Origin: Amycolatopsis sp. QT-25
GTDB taxonomy: Bacteria > Actinomycetota > Actinomycetes > Mycobacteriales > Pseudonocardiaceae
Reading direction: 5' to 3'
Length of the DNA: 64,000 nucleotides
Assembly: GCF_029369745.1 (NCBI RefSeq)
Contig: NZ_CP120210.1
Span: 248,001-312,000 of the forward strand
In this document: positions 16,914 through 25,255 of the stretch, piece by piece
Numbering within the stretch: position 1 is the stretch's first letter
Layout: each line of letters starts with the position of its first letter
The notes under the pieces: generated by a model
What the model was told of the DNA's origin: nothing
Database searches by the model: none
Seen by the model: the letters and a program-made list of their open reading frames with translations, nothing else
Made by a program: the position numbers and the translations under genes

Positions 16914-18701
16914 TTGTCCAAGGCAAAACGGCGATCCGCCGGCCTTCTGCTGACCGCCGGTCTCCTCTGCGGCTTGTTCGTGGGTGAGACCGCGGGGGCC
17001 GTGGCCTCCGACAACCCGGCGGCACCCGCCGTCAAGGACCACCGCCGGCCACTGCCGCCCGGCGCGGCCCCGGTGGCCCCGCTCGCCGCTTCCGTCGCCC
17101 AGGCGCAGATCGCCGCCAATCCGGTGGTCTGCGAGGGTGACGGGGTCTCCGGCAAACGCATCGAACTGGTCTACGTCCGTGAGGCCGGTCAGCCCGACCG
17201 GTACGCGACCGTCGTGCCGTCCCTGCGCGCCTACGCGTCCGGGATCGACGACTCGTTCAACGACAGCGCCGCGGCCACGGGCGCCAGCAGGCATCTCCGG
17301 TACGTGACGACCGCGGGCGCCGGCTGCCAGGTCGCCGTCGGCAACCTCGTGGTGCCCAACGGCACGTACACCTCAGGGGCGATCCGCGACGCCGCCATCA
17401 ACGCCGGTTTCCACCACGTGGACCGCGACTACATGCTGTTCTCCGACAACCCCCACACCTGTGCCGGTACGTGGGGCGACAGCGACGATCAACCCGGTCC
17501 CGCCAACGCCTTCAACAACGGCAGGCACTACACGGAGATCGCCGTCCCCTGCTGGGGTGTCAACGGTGCGGCCCACGAGCTCGGCCACATGCTCGGCGCC
17601 GTCCTGCCGGGTGCCCCGCACTACCAGGGCGGCGGGCACTGCTCCCAGGAATGGGACCTGATGTGTTACGGCGACACCCAGTCCTTCGACTGCACGGAGC
17701 GCGATTTCGATCGGCTGCTGGACTGCGGCAACGACGACTACTTCAGCACGAATCCCACGCCCGGCAGCTGGCTCGCCACCCATTGGAACGTCGCCAACAG
17801 TGCCTTCCTGATCAAGAAGGACACCCCGGACAACGACGACGGCCACGCACGGGGCGGTAAGACGTACGTCATCACCGGCGCCAGTGGCAACGCCATCGAC
17901 GTCGTGGGTTCGTCGACCGGTGGCCTCGTCGAACTCAGTCACCGGGCCCGCACGGATTCCCAGAGCCAGAAGTGGGTCCTGGGCTACAACACCGGTCTGC
18001 AACTCGTCAACGCCAACAGCCAGCTGTGCGCCGACAGCGCCCAGAGCGGGACGGCGCCCGGCACGCACATCATCCAGTACAACTGCAACGGCCAGAACGG
18101 CATGCGGTGGGCGTTCCAGCCGCTCGGCAACGGTCGCGTGGCGATCTTCAACTACCTGACGGGGTACGCGATCACCGAGGGAGGCGCGTATCCGGCGTCT
18201 CTCGTCCAGCAGCCCTACACCGGGGCGGCCAACCAGCAGTGGACCCTGAACCCCGTCGCGGACCCCGGCCCGAAGGCGAGCACGAAGTACTATCTCACCG
18301 TCGCGACCAACGGCAACAGCGCGGCCGTGGTCGGCGGCTCGTCCTCTTCCGGCGCGAAGATCACCCACGTGGCCAGGCAGAACGACAACGGCCAGAAGTG
18401 GAAGCTCACCGACGTGGGCGGCGGCTACTGGAGGATCTCCAACGAGCGGAGCGGTCTGTGCCTGCGACCGGTCTCCGGCAGTACCGCGGACGGCGCGCTC
18501 CTCGAACAGACGCACTGCGGTTCGGCGACCAATCAGCAATGGAAGCTGCTGCGGAGCGCCGACATGCGCTACGGCCTGGTGAACCGGGCGAGCCAGCTCG
18601 CGGTGCGGCAGGTGAACGACGGCACGGCTTCGCTCCTCGAACAACGGCCCTTCGTGGGTGGCCGTAGCGACGAGACCGTCTGGGCTCTCGTGCCCGCGTA
18701 A
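16914..18701 (+). CDS. Secreted zinc metalloprotease-like protein with C-terminal ricin-type lectin domains
   Basis: A 595-residue exported protein with three parts: a Sec signal peptide (KAKRRSAGLLLTAGLLCGL), a catalytic-like domain (residues about 60-300), and two ricin-B-lectin-like halves (about 300-595) with repeated Q-x-W motifs (SQKWVL, NQQWTL, NQQWKL). The catalytic part has HELGHMLGAVL and a Met-turn-like DLMCYGD, but the usual third zinc ligand after Gly is not in place; His in PHYQGGGHC may serve. TTG at 16914 is chosen because AAAGGAAG lies 5-12 bases upstream and a signal peptide follows directly. A DasR-type site upstream suggests GlcNAc-linked control. Confidence 0.78.
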   Translation: MSKAKRRSAGLLLTAGLLCGLFVGETAGAVASDNPAAPAVKDHRRPLPPGAAPVAPLAASVAQAQIAANPVVCEGDGVSGKRIELVYVREAGQPDRYATVVPSLRAYASGIDDSFNDSAAATGASRHLRYVTTAGAGCQVAVGNLVVPNGTYTSGAIRDAAINAGFHHVDRDYMLFSDNPHTCAGTWGDSDDQPGPANAFNNGRHYTEIAVPCWGVNGAAHELGHMLGAVLPGAPHYQGGGHCSQEWDLMCYGDTQSFDCTERDFDRLLDCGNDDYFSTNPTPGSWLATHWNVANSAFLIKKDTPDNDDGHARGGKTYVITGASGNAIDVVGSSTGGLVELSHRARTDSQSQKWVLGYNTGLQLVNANSQLCADSAQSGTAPGTHIIQYNCNGQNGMRWAFQPLGNGRVAIFNYLTGYAITEGGAYPASLVQQPYTGAANQQWTLNPVADPGPKASTKYYLTVATNGNSAAVVGGSSSSGAKITHVARQNDNGQKWKLTDVGGGYWRISNERSGLCLRPVSGSTADGALLEQTHCGSATNQQWKLLRSADMRYGLVNRASQLAVRQVNDGTASLLEQRPFVGGRSDETVWALVPA

Positions 18702-18708
18702 AACGCGA

Positions 18709-18764
18709 AGCTCCCCAGGGCCGTGGATTCCTCGGATTCGTCGGATTCATGGACCTGGGGAGCT
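18709..18764. terminator. Hairpin between the metalloprotease-lectin gene and tRNA-Ser
   Basis: Perfect 11-bp arms AGCTCCCCAGG and CCTGGGGAGCT enclose a 34-nt loop with three GGATTC direct repeats. It starts 8 bp after the metalloprotease stop and ends 13 bp before the 3' end of the opposing tRNA, so it can act as a factor-independent-like terminator in either direction. No U-run follows, as is usual in high-GC actinobacteria. Confidence 0.55.
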
Positions 18765-18777
18765 CTGTCGTCAAGAC

Positions 18778-18866
18778 TGGCGGTAGCGGTGGGATTCGAA
18801 CCCACGGAGGACAGAGCCCTCGCATGTTTTCAAGACATGTTCCTTCGGCCGCTCGGACACGCTACC
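18778..18866 (-). tRNA. tRNA-Ser (anticodon TGA)
   Basis: An 89-nt class II tRNA read on the minus strand. The acceptor stem GGTAGCG/CGCTACC, discriminator G and encoded CCA are present. The anticodon loop is CTTGAAA with TGA (18830-18832), and there is a long variable arm and the T-arm GTGGGTTCGAATCCCAC. It decodes UCA and related serine codons. Confidence 0.95.
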
Positions 18867-18940
18867 GCTGTCGAGGATATCCGAAGGGACTTCGGCAGGA
18901 CGCTTCGGATGTAGTCGAAGCACGGCTTTCCGTCGAGTGC

Positions 18941-19267
18941 CTAGTCGAAGTCCCAGTCGGTCAGGATCCCGATGAAGACGAAGCCCGCCAGCAGGAGCAC
19001 GATGATCGCGACGCCGATGTAGCCGATGATGATCGCCGCCAGCGCCATCCCCTGGCCGCCCGCTTCCCCGCGTTTGGCCTTGGAATGCGCGATATGCCCC
19101 ATGATGACGCCGACGATCGAGGGCAGCCCGCTGCACGCGACGAGGCTGGCGATCGACACGACCAGTGCCGCGATCGCCAGCCCCTGGTCCTGCGGCGGTT
19201 GCGGCGGACCGTAGCCGTGACCCGGCTGCGGGTACGGCTGCCCGTAGGGATCCTGCGGATATGTCAC
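18941..19267 (-). CDS. DUF4190 small membrane protein
   Basis: About 108 residues. A Pro/Tyr/Gln-rich cytoplasmic N-terminus (YPQDPYGQPYPQPGHGYG) is followed by two membrane helices with the DUF4190 pattern: GLAIAALVVSIASLV, then IMGHIAHSKAKRGEAGG, then AAIIIGYIGVAI. It ends in acidic DWDFD. The function is unknown; such proteins are common in actinobacteria. GTG at 19267 is the likeliest start, with GGTGAG a few bases upstream; longer frames lack family resemblance. Confidence 0.75.
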   Translation of the reverse strand: MTYPQDPYGQPYPQPGHGYGPPQPPQDQGLAIAALVVSIASLVACSGLPSIVGVIMGHIAHSKAKRGEAGGQGMALAAIIIGYIGVAIIVLLLAGFVFIGILTDWDFD

Positions 19268-19295
19268 CGGCTCACCGTAACCGGCGGAGATCGGA

Positions 19296-19583
19296 TCAGG
19301 ACGCCTGACTTTTCGCGGCCTTCGCCGCGATCCGCGCCTGGACCTCGGGACGGCGCAGCGGTGGCACCGTCGCCGGCGGCCGGCGGCGAGCGGGCAGTTC
19401 GGACAGCAGCCGCCTGGTGATCGCGGTGATCTCGGCGACGGCGGCCTCGAACGGCTCACGGGTGGCGTCGGACAGGCTCTGCACCCCGGACACCTTGCGG
19501 ACGTATTGGCGGGCGGCGGCCTCGATCTCGTCCGGCGTCGCCGCCGGCTCGAGGCCTCGAAGCGTGGTGATGTTCCGGCACAT
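19296..19583 (-). CDS. DUF2277 family protein
   Basis: A 95-residue protein that starts with the DUF2277 signature MCRNITTLRGLEPAATPDEI and continues AARQYVRKVSGVQSLSDATREPFEAAV. The family may use a helical fold related to DNA-binding proteins, but no activity is known. The start is fixed by the conserved MCRNI. The tail is Arg/Ala-rich. It lies 29 bp upstream of the DUF4190 gene on the same strand and may share its transcript. Confidence 0.85.
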   Translation of the reverse strand: MCRNITTLRGLEPAATPDEIEAAARQYVRKVSGVQSLSDATREPFEAAVAEITAITRRLLSELPARRRPPATVPPLRRPEVQARIAAKAAKSQAS

Positions 19584-19696
19584 GCCTCGATCGTACGTCC
19601 GCCCACCGACGTTTTCGGGTGCTTCGATCACACAGTCGGTTAGAAGCTGCCCCGGTTCGTTGACGCCGAAAAACGCGTTTGGGCAGTCTCGGCGGA

Positions 19697-20641
19697 GTGC
19701 CACTCAGACCCCGCTCTCTTCGCCGCGTGCCCGTCGAGCCGATCCCCGAACCGGCCAAGCCTTCCTCGATACCGGAACAGGTCTGGCAGCGCGTCCCGAT
19801 CGACGCCCTGATCGACCTGGTCACCGAGATCTTCACCGCCCACGATCTGCCGTGGTCGCGGGCCAGGGTGGCCGCCGAGGCGGTGTGCCACGGCGATCTC
19901 ACCGGAACACCGGAGTCCGGTGTCGCCGAACTGACCCGGCTGCATCTGCCCATGCTGGTCGACGGCATGGTGCGGCCGAGGGCCGAACCGCTGATGATCG
20001 CCGACCGCGGCGCCGCCGCCCTGATCGATTATCGCCGCGCGCCGGGGCTGTGGGCCGTCGGCGACGCGATGGACCGCGCGGTGTCGAGGGCGGGCAGGTA
20101 CGGCGTCGGGCTCATGTCGGTCCGCGGCGTCGGGCCGTTCGGCCGTGCCGGGCACCATGCCGCGCGGGCGTTGCCGCACACCATGATCGGGCTCGTCATG
20201 GCGGCGGGTGGTGAGCTCGGGAAGGCCGCGAACCCGCTCGGGATGGCCGCCCCCGCGGGCGCGTACCCGGAGTTCGTCCTCGACTTGGACACCATCACCG
20301 ACGCCGACAGCGCCGCCGTCGCCGGTTTCGCCCTGCTGGTGGAGATCTTCGCCGGGGTGCTTTCGGGCGTCGGCGACCACGATCACGACACCGGTCTCAT
20401 GGTGATGGCCATCGCGCCGACGACGCTGCGCAGTGCCGACGGGTTCTACAAGGCCGCGAGCGCGTTGTTCGGCAGCCTGCTCGGCTGGGAGGGCGGCACG
20501 CCGGTCCGATATCCGGGCTGGCGTGAGGCGCAGTACCTCGAACAGTGCCAGGCGCTGGGCGTGCCGCTGAACGAGCCGGTGCACCGGGAGCTCGAAGAAC
20601 TCGCGAGGGCGTTGCGCCTGGCGCCGTTGCAGGGCCGCTAG
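19697..20641 (+). CDS. Ldh-family (malate/L-lactate dehydrogenase type) NAD(P)-dependent oxidoreductase
   Basis: About 314 residues resembling the malate/lactate/ureidoglycolate dehydrogenase family, which is unrelated to classical LDH. Visible features are IFTAHDLPWSRARVAAEAVCHGDLTG, SGVAELTRLHLP, AVSRAGRYGVGLMSVRGVGPFGRAG and GMAAPAGAYPEFVLDLDT. The catalytic His normally found in the N-terminal HG segment is plausibly the one in VCHGDL. The substrate is unknown. The start is uncertain: TTG 19679, GTG 19697 and GTG 19727 are all in frame. The stop overlaps the S4 gene on the other strand. Confidence 0.7.
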   Translation: MPLRPRSLRRVPVEPIPEPAKPSSIPEQVWQRVPIDALIDLVTEIFTAHDLPWSRARVAAEAVCHGDLTGTPESGVAELTRLHLPMLVDGMVRPRAEPLMIADRGAAALIDYRRAPGLWAVGDAMDRAVSRAGRYGVGLMSVRGVGPFGRAGHHAARALPHTMIGLVMAAGGELGKAANPLGMAAPAGAYPEFVLDLDTITDADSAAVAGFALLVEIFAGVLSGVGDHDHDTGLMVMAIAPTTLRSADGFYKAASALFGSLLGWEGGTPVRYPGWREAQYLEQCQALGVPLNEPVHRELEELARALRLAPLQGR

Positions 20642-20856
20642 GCCAGGACGACGCGGCCGCCTTCGCCGCCGACCTCCACGACGTCGCCGTTCGTCAGCTG
20701 GCGGCCGCGCCGGACCTCCACCTCGCCGTTGACCGTGACCTCTTCGGCGTCGAGGAGGTCTTTGGCGTGCGAACCGTCTTCGGCCAGGTTGGCCAGCTTG
20801 AGGAACTGGCCGAGGCGGATCGGTTCGCCGGTGATCGGGACGTCGTGGATGCTCAT
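20638..20856 (-). CDS. S4-domain RNA-binding protein (YaaA/RlbA-like)
   Basis: A 72-residue protein consisting only of an S4 domain. Residues IRLGQFLKLANLAEDGSHAK, LLDAEEVTVNGE and NGDVVEVGG give the fold. Such small S4 proteins bind structured RNA, often in ribosome contexts. It follows the protease lipoprotein gene in the same direction with 7 bp between, so the two may share a transcript. Confidence 0.85.
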   Translation of the reverse strand: MSIHDVPITGEPIRLGQFLKLANLAEDGSHAKDLLDAEEVTVNGEVEVRRGRQLTNGDVVEVGGEGGRVVLA

Positions 20857-20863
20857 GGGGAGA

Positions 20864-21625
20864 TCATCCCCGTGCGTCCATCTTCCGGTACAGGGTGGCG
20901 ACGTCGGTGTCGAAGTAGCTGCTGTAGGACGTGTCCGGATCGTCCCCGCCGTAAAGGTAGCCGCCGATCACGCCGACGACGGTGCCGAGTTCGGTCGCCG
21001 GGTCGGGGTCCACCACCCACGGGCCGCCGCTGGTGCCGGTGGTGAAGCCGGGGCAGCCGACGCGCAGCTGGTAGGTGTCGGCCTGGCTGCTGCTGCCGTG
21101 ACAGACGACCGGCACCTCGCGTTCGTCGGGATACCCGGTCAGGGTGATCGAGTGGGCGAACCCGCCGCCCGTCAAGAGAGTGTTCGCGCCGGTGACGCTT
21201 TCGAGGGTCTTCGTGTTGCCGGCCTGATGCGCGGTCGCGAAGCCGACGTCGAGGTCCGGATCGGACGAATCGGCCCATCCCTCCGGGACCTGGGGATCGG
21301 AGACGTCCCAATAGCCGTATGGTGCGATGCCGTCGTGGTAGCCGGGCGCGAAGGAGATCCCCGTCGCGTACTCGCCGCCTTCGCCGTCGTGGAGGCAATG
21401 TGCCGCCGTGAGCAGGAGGTCGCCGGGAACACTGTGGACGACGCTGGCCGTGCAGAAATGCGACCCGTCGATGAAGAGCGCGCCGATCGCCGGGTTGGTC
21501 CGCGTGGCGACGGGGGTGGCGGCCACCGTCGCGGCGGTGTCGCCGGCGTCGGTCGCGACAGGCTGCGAGGCGGCGGAGCAACCGGACAGAACGACACAGA
21601 GCACGAGCAACAGGGCGCGGCGCAT
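20864..21625 (-). CDS. Trypsin-like serine protease lipoprotein
   Basis: About 253 residues. The N-terminus MRRALLLVLCVVLSGC ends in a lipobox (LSGC), so it is probably a lipid-anchored exported protein. The chymotrypsin-fold triad is visible as His in LLTAAHC, Asp in DPDLDVGF and Ser in GTSGGPW. Cys pairs are present. The start at 21625 has GAAGGGAAG upstream and gives a proper lipoprotein signal; the longer frame from 21661 would bury it. The substrate is unknown. Confidence 0.87.
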   Translation of the reverse strand: MRRALLLVLCVVLSGCSAASQPVATDAGDTAATVAATPVATRTNPAIGALFIDGSHFCTASVVHSVPGDLLLTAAHCLHDGEGGEYATGISFAPGYHDGIAPYGYWDVSDPQVPEGWADSSDPDLDVGFATAHQAGNTKTLESVTGANTLLTGGGFAHSITLTGYPDEREVPVVCHGSSSQADTYQLRVGCPGFTTGTSGGPWVVDPDPATELGTVVGVIGGYLYGGDDPDTSYSSYFDTDVATLYRKMDARG

Positions 21626-21729
21626 CGTCTTCCCTTCGCTCCTCCACGGCTGTCCGGTCACAGATCACCATAAGCGGCGCACGAACACAGCCCGAATCGA
21701 TCAACGCACAGCAAGCTCACAGCCGTAGT

Positions 21730-21752
21730 ATGTGTTACCTCGGGTAACACAT
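21730..21752. promoter_or_regulatory. Perfect inverted-repeat operator before the SDR gene
   Basis: ATGTGTTACC and GGTAACACAT, 10-bp perfect arms with TCG between, end 19 bp before the SDR start codon. The symmetry and placement suggest a site for a dimeric repressor such as a TetR-family protein. No candidate regulator is adjacent. Confidence 0.65.
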
Positions 21753-21771
21753 CGAACGGTTGGGAGCGGGC

Positions 21772-22596
21772 ATGAGGTCGTTCACGGACAAGGTCGTGGT
21801 GATCACGGGCGCGGGCTCGGGAATCGGCAAGGCGCTCGCGATCGAGCTGGCGGGACGAGGGGCCAGGCTGGCGCTTTCCGACGTCGACGCCGTCCGTGCG
21901 GCGGGCACCGTCGCGGAGTGCGAGAAGGCGGGCGTGACCGCGAAGGCGTACGCGCTCGACGTCGCCGACCGTGACGCCGTCCTCGCGCACGCCGAGGAGG
22001 TCGCCGTCGATTTCGGGGGCGCCAACGTCGTGGTGAACAACGCCGGGGTCGCGCTCGGGGCCACGGTCGAGGAAATGACCTGGAAAGACTACGACTGGCT
22101 GATGGGGATCAACCTCGGCGGCGTGGTCAACGGTACGAAAGCCTTTCTGCCGCAAGTGATCGCTTCGGGTGACGGGCACATCGTCAACCTTTCGAGTGTG
22201 TTCGGCTTCATCGGCGTGCCCACGCAGAGTGCCTACAACGCGGCGAAGTTCGGGGTGCGGGGGTTCACCGAGGCGCTGCGGCAGGAGATGCTGATCGCCC
22301 GTCATCCGGTCAAGGTCAGCTGCGTGCATCCGGGTGGGATCAAGACGAACATCGCCCGCGACGCGCGGGGTGGCGTCGACCGGGACATCGACAAAGCGGC
22401 CGAGGGATTCGAAAAGATCGCGAGGACGACGCCGGAGAAGGCCGCGCGGACCATCGTGCGTGGTATCGAACGGGGGACGGCGCGCATCCTGATCGGGCCG
22501 GACGCGTATGCCATCGACGCGATTCCGCGCGTGCTCGGCTCTTTTTACCAGCGGCCGCTCGCCCTGTTGGGGCGGCTGGGGATGAAGCGACTCTGA
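21772..22596 (+). CDS. Short-chain dehydrogenase/reductase
   Basis: A 274-residue classical SDR: TGAGSGIGKALA glycine loop, NNAGVA, active-site Ser in NLSSVFG and the catalytic YNAAK, with PGGIKTNIA after it. The long C-terminal part (TPEKAARTIVRGIERG, RILIGPDAYAIDAIPR) resembles acetoin-reductase-like/fatty-acid-related SDRs of mycobacteria. GGGAGCGGG precedes ATG 21772. Probable NAD(P)-dependent oxidation or reduction of a lipid or xenobiotic alcohol, under the operator just upstream. Confidence 0.85.
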   Translation: MRSFTDKVVVITGAGSGIGKALAIELAGRGARLALSDVDAVRAAGTVAECEKAGVTAKAYALDVADRDAVLAHAEEVAVDFGGANVVVNNAGVALGATVEEMTWKDYDWLMGINLGGVVNGTKAFLPQVIASGDGHIVNLSSVFGFIGVPTQSAYNAAKFGVRGFTEALRQEMLIARHPVKVSCVHPGGIKTNIARDARGGVDRDIDKAAEGFEKIARTTPEKAARTIVRGIERGTARILIGPDAYAIDAIPRVLGSFYQRPLALLGRLGMKRL

Positions 22597-22716
22597 ACGG
22601 AGTAACCCTCCGTGCTCCGGACGGCTCGGCATAACTCGATCGGGGTGCGTTACTTACGGCGGCGTCGGAAATGCACCACAATGCTCTCGTTCGTGATTCC
22701 CCTTCCGGAGGTCCCC

Positions 22717-23352
22717 ATGCCGCGCGCCGCCCAGCGCCGTCCGTCGACCGACGCCGCGTTCTCCGCGCCCGTCGAGACCGTTGAACTCCTGGACCGGACG
22801 GGGATCATCGCGGCGAGCCTGCCGAAGCGGCGGCGCAGCCCGGAAAACGAACCGGAGCCCGAGCCGATGCCGGTGCGGCCCCCGGTCTGCGAACCGGTCG
22901 TGGACAAGGATCTCCGGCCCAAGGCCGTCGTCATCCACCGTCGCGCCCGGTCCTGGCTGGTCGGCGGAGCGGGGGTGGCGCTGCTCGTGCTCGGCTGGTT
23001 CGCCGGCACGTCCACCCTCGGGACGGTCGAGGACACCGCCTTGCCCGAGCCGCCACTGCCCGCCGTGGCGACCCAGCCACCGCCCGTCGCGCAGCCCGCG
23101 CCGCAGGCGGCCCCGGTGACCGTTTACGTCCCGGTCACCGTGAAACAGCAGGCGCCCGCGACGAAGAAGAAACCCGTCAAGGAACGGGTCGTGGCCCTGC
23201 CGCCCGCCGGGACCAAGCCGCCGGAGCAGCCGCGCTCCGACCTCGGATCGGGCGACAAGGCCACGGACGACCTCCGGAGCATGCTGGACCCCGTCGTGGC
23301 GAGTTCGCTGGCGATGCAGATGGCGCAGGGAATGCTGAGCTACGGCCGCTGA
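22717..23352 (+). CDS. Single-span membrane protein with Pro-rich extracytoplasmic region, function unknown
   Basis: A 211-residue protein not matched to a known family. A basic/proline-rich cytoplasmic part (about 1-85, PENEPEPEPMPVRPP) precedes one membrane helix (WLVGGAGVALLVLGWFAG). A Pro/Ala/Val-rich exterior (TVYVPVTVKQQAPATKKKPVKERV) follows, and a short conserved-looking tail (DDLRSMLDPVVASSLAMQMAQ) ends the protein. GGAGG sits 7 bases before ATG 22717. The layout suggests a membrane anchor or scaffold. Confidence 0.7.
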   Translation: MPRAAQRRPSTDAAFSAPVETVELLDRTGIIAASLPKRRRSPENEPEPEPMPVRPPVCEPVVDKDLRPKAVVIHRRARSWLVGGAGVALLVLGWFAGTSTLGTVEDTALPEPPLPAVATQPPPVAQPAPQAAPVTVYVPVTVKQQAPATKKKPVKERVVALPPAGTKPPEQPRSDLGSGDKATDDLRSMLDPVVASSLAMQMAQGMLSYGR

Positions 23353-23397
23353 CCCGCCGGCGCGGCGCCCTCGCCGGGATCGCCGTGCACGAGTCCG

Positions 23398-23799
23398 GTG
23401 CGGTGGACCACCCGCGGCGAGGACGGGGAAAGCACGCCCATGCCGGCAAGCACGTCGGCGCTCGTCGGCGCTCGTCGGCATGAGGACGCCATCCACGTCA
23501 CGCCGGGAACGCCGGCCGCGCGGATCTTCGACGCGGAGCGTTCCGTTGAGCGGTACCACTGTTCGTACGGTCTCGACGCCCGGCAACGGGACACGTTGGC
23601 CGCGAACGGTCTCGTCTTCAGTGGATTCGACGGCGAGGGTGCCACGCGGATCGCGGAACCGCCGGAGCATCCGTTCTTCCTGCCGACGCTGTTCCAGCCG
23701 GAACTCGCCGGCGACGGGAACCGGCCCCCTCCGCTCGTCCAGACCTTCGCCTGCGCCGCGAATCTGACTATCCACAGTGGACTTCAACGGCGGTCGTGA
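23398..23799 (+). pseudogene. Remnant of a glutamine-amidotransferase-like protein (CTP synthase C-terminal-related)
   Basis: The frame at about 23440-23765 reads like the last third of the CTP-synthase-C-terminal-related amidotransferase family: VTPGTPAARIF, ERYHCSYGLDARQRDTLAANGLV, HPFFLPTLFQPEL, PLVQTFACAA. The nucleophile-elbow and earlier parts are missing. The first 15 codons look unrelated and contain a small CGGCGCTCGT duplication. I take it as a truncated, decayed gene. An alternative is a very short functional derivative, which I think unlikely. Confidence 0.55.
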
Positions 23800-23858
23800 G
23801 CCGGATGGCCGCTGACACAGCGGAAGTGATCGACTACCGTGAGCCAAGGGGAGGGCTC

Positions 23859-25121
23859 ATGAAGAAGGGGGAGTTCGCTCGGAGCACCGGGTTCAAGGCC
23901 GCTTTCGCGGTCGGCGAGTTCCGTGCGTTGTGGGCGGCCGAGGCGTTTTCGCAGGCCGGTGACCAGCTGGCCAGGGTCGCGTTGTCGGTACTGGTCTGGG
24001 AAAGAACGGCGTCGGCGGGGCTGACGGGACTCACCTACGGATTGACGTATCTGCCGACGCTGATCGGTGGCACCCTGTTCGCCGGGCTGGCGGACCGGTA
24101 TTCGCGGCGGACGGTGATGATCGTCTGCGACCTGCTGCGCGCGGCGACCGCGGCGTCGATGGCGGTTCCGGGGACGCCGTTGCCGGTGCTGGCCGGGCTG
24201 CTGGTGATCCTGACGATGGCGGGTGGTCCGTTCCGGGCGGCACAACTCGCGTTGCTCCCGGACGTCCTCGAAGGCGAGCGGTACGTCGCCGGGCTCGCGG
24301 TCCGCACGATCACCATCCAAACGGCACAGCTGGCCGGATTCGCCGGTGGCGGGCTGGTGATCGGGCTCGTGACGCCCTACTGCGGACTGGTGATCGACGC
24401 GGCGACCTTTGTGGTCTCGGCCCTGCTCGTGTCCACAGGGGTCCGTCGCCGGGGCCCCGCCACCGCGGAATCTTCGGTGAAAAGCCGGGTGGCGCGGGCT
24501 TTCAGTGGCGAAGGTGTCCGGGAACTGTGGCAGGGCAAGGGAATCCGGGTGCTGTTCGGGTTGAAGATGCTCGCCGGGTTCGCCATCGCGCCGGAAGGGC
24601 TCGCGGCGCCGCTCGCCGTCGGGCTCGGGGCGGGGAGTTTCGCGGTCGGCCTCATTCTCGCGGCGGATCCGGTGGGTTCGGTAATAGGATCGTGGATCTT
24701 CATGAAATGGGTTCCGGCGCGACGGAAAACGCGAATGGTCGGTATTCTCGCCATCGCATCCGTCGTTCCACTGGTCTTTGTCTTCTTTCGTCCGGCCCTG
24801 CCGGTCTGTCTCGCGTTGATCGGGCTCAGCGGTGCGTTCGCGGCGCCGTACCACCTGCAGGCCGTGGCGCTGATGGCGCGCGCGGTGCCGGACGGTGTCC
24901 GGGCGCAGGTGATGGGCCTGACCTCGACGAGTTTGGTGACCGTACAAGGAATCGGGATCATGCTCGCGGGCGGTCTCGCCCAGTTGACCGGTCCGTTCGT
25001 GGCCGTCGGGGTGGCCGCGACGGTCGCCGTCGTCTCGGCGGGCCCGATGGCGATGGCCTGGAAACGCACCATCGCCACCGGGCCCGAGGTATGGCTCCCG
25101 GCCGGGAGCCGAACCGGCTGA
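23859..25121 (+). CDS. MFS transporter (drug-efflux type)
   Basis: A 420-residue major facilitator protein with about twelve hydrophobic spans. The loop 2-3 signature GLADRYSRRTVMIVCDLLRA is clear. The N-terminal FRALWAAEAFSQAGDQLARVAL is common in the EntS/macrolide-efflux-like branch. The long cytoplasmic loop between spans 6 and 7 contains SSVKSRVARAFSGEGVRELWQ. AAGGGGAGGG lies just before ATG 23859. The substrate cannot be told. Confidence 0.87.
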   Translation: MKKGEFARSTGFKAAFAVGEFRALWAAEAFSQAGDQLARVALSVLVWERTASAGLTGLTYGLTYLPTLIGGTLFAGLADRYSRRTVMIVCDLLRAATAASMAVPGTPLPVLAGLLVILTMAGGPFRAAQLALLPDVLEGERYVAGLAVRTITIQTAQLAGFAGGGLVIGLVTPYCGLVIDAATFVVSALLVSTGVRRRGPATAESSVKSRVARAFSGEGVRELWQGKGIRVLFGLKMLAGFAIAPEGLAAPLAVGLGAGSFAVGLILAADPVGSVIGSWIFMKWVPARRKTRMVGILAIASVVPLVFVFFRPALPVCLALIGLSGAFAAPYHLQAVALMARAVPDGVRAQVMGLTSTSLVTVQGIGIMLAGGLAQLTGPFVAVGVAATVAVVSAGPMAMAWKRTIATGPEVWLPAGSRTG

Positions 25122-25255
25122 ATCGGTGGGATCAGTCCTCGCGACCGTTCATGATGGTCCTCCCTCCCACTGCTCCATCTGTGTGTTCCGGAATTGACTC
25201 GAGCCACCCTCAGTACTACCTCGGATACATTGAATCGCGTACGGAAGGGGGACCG

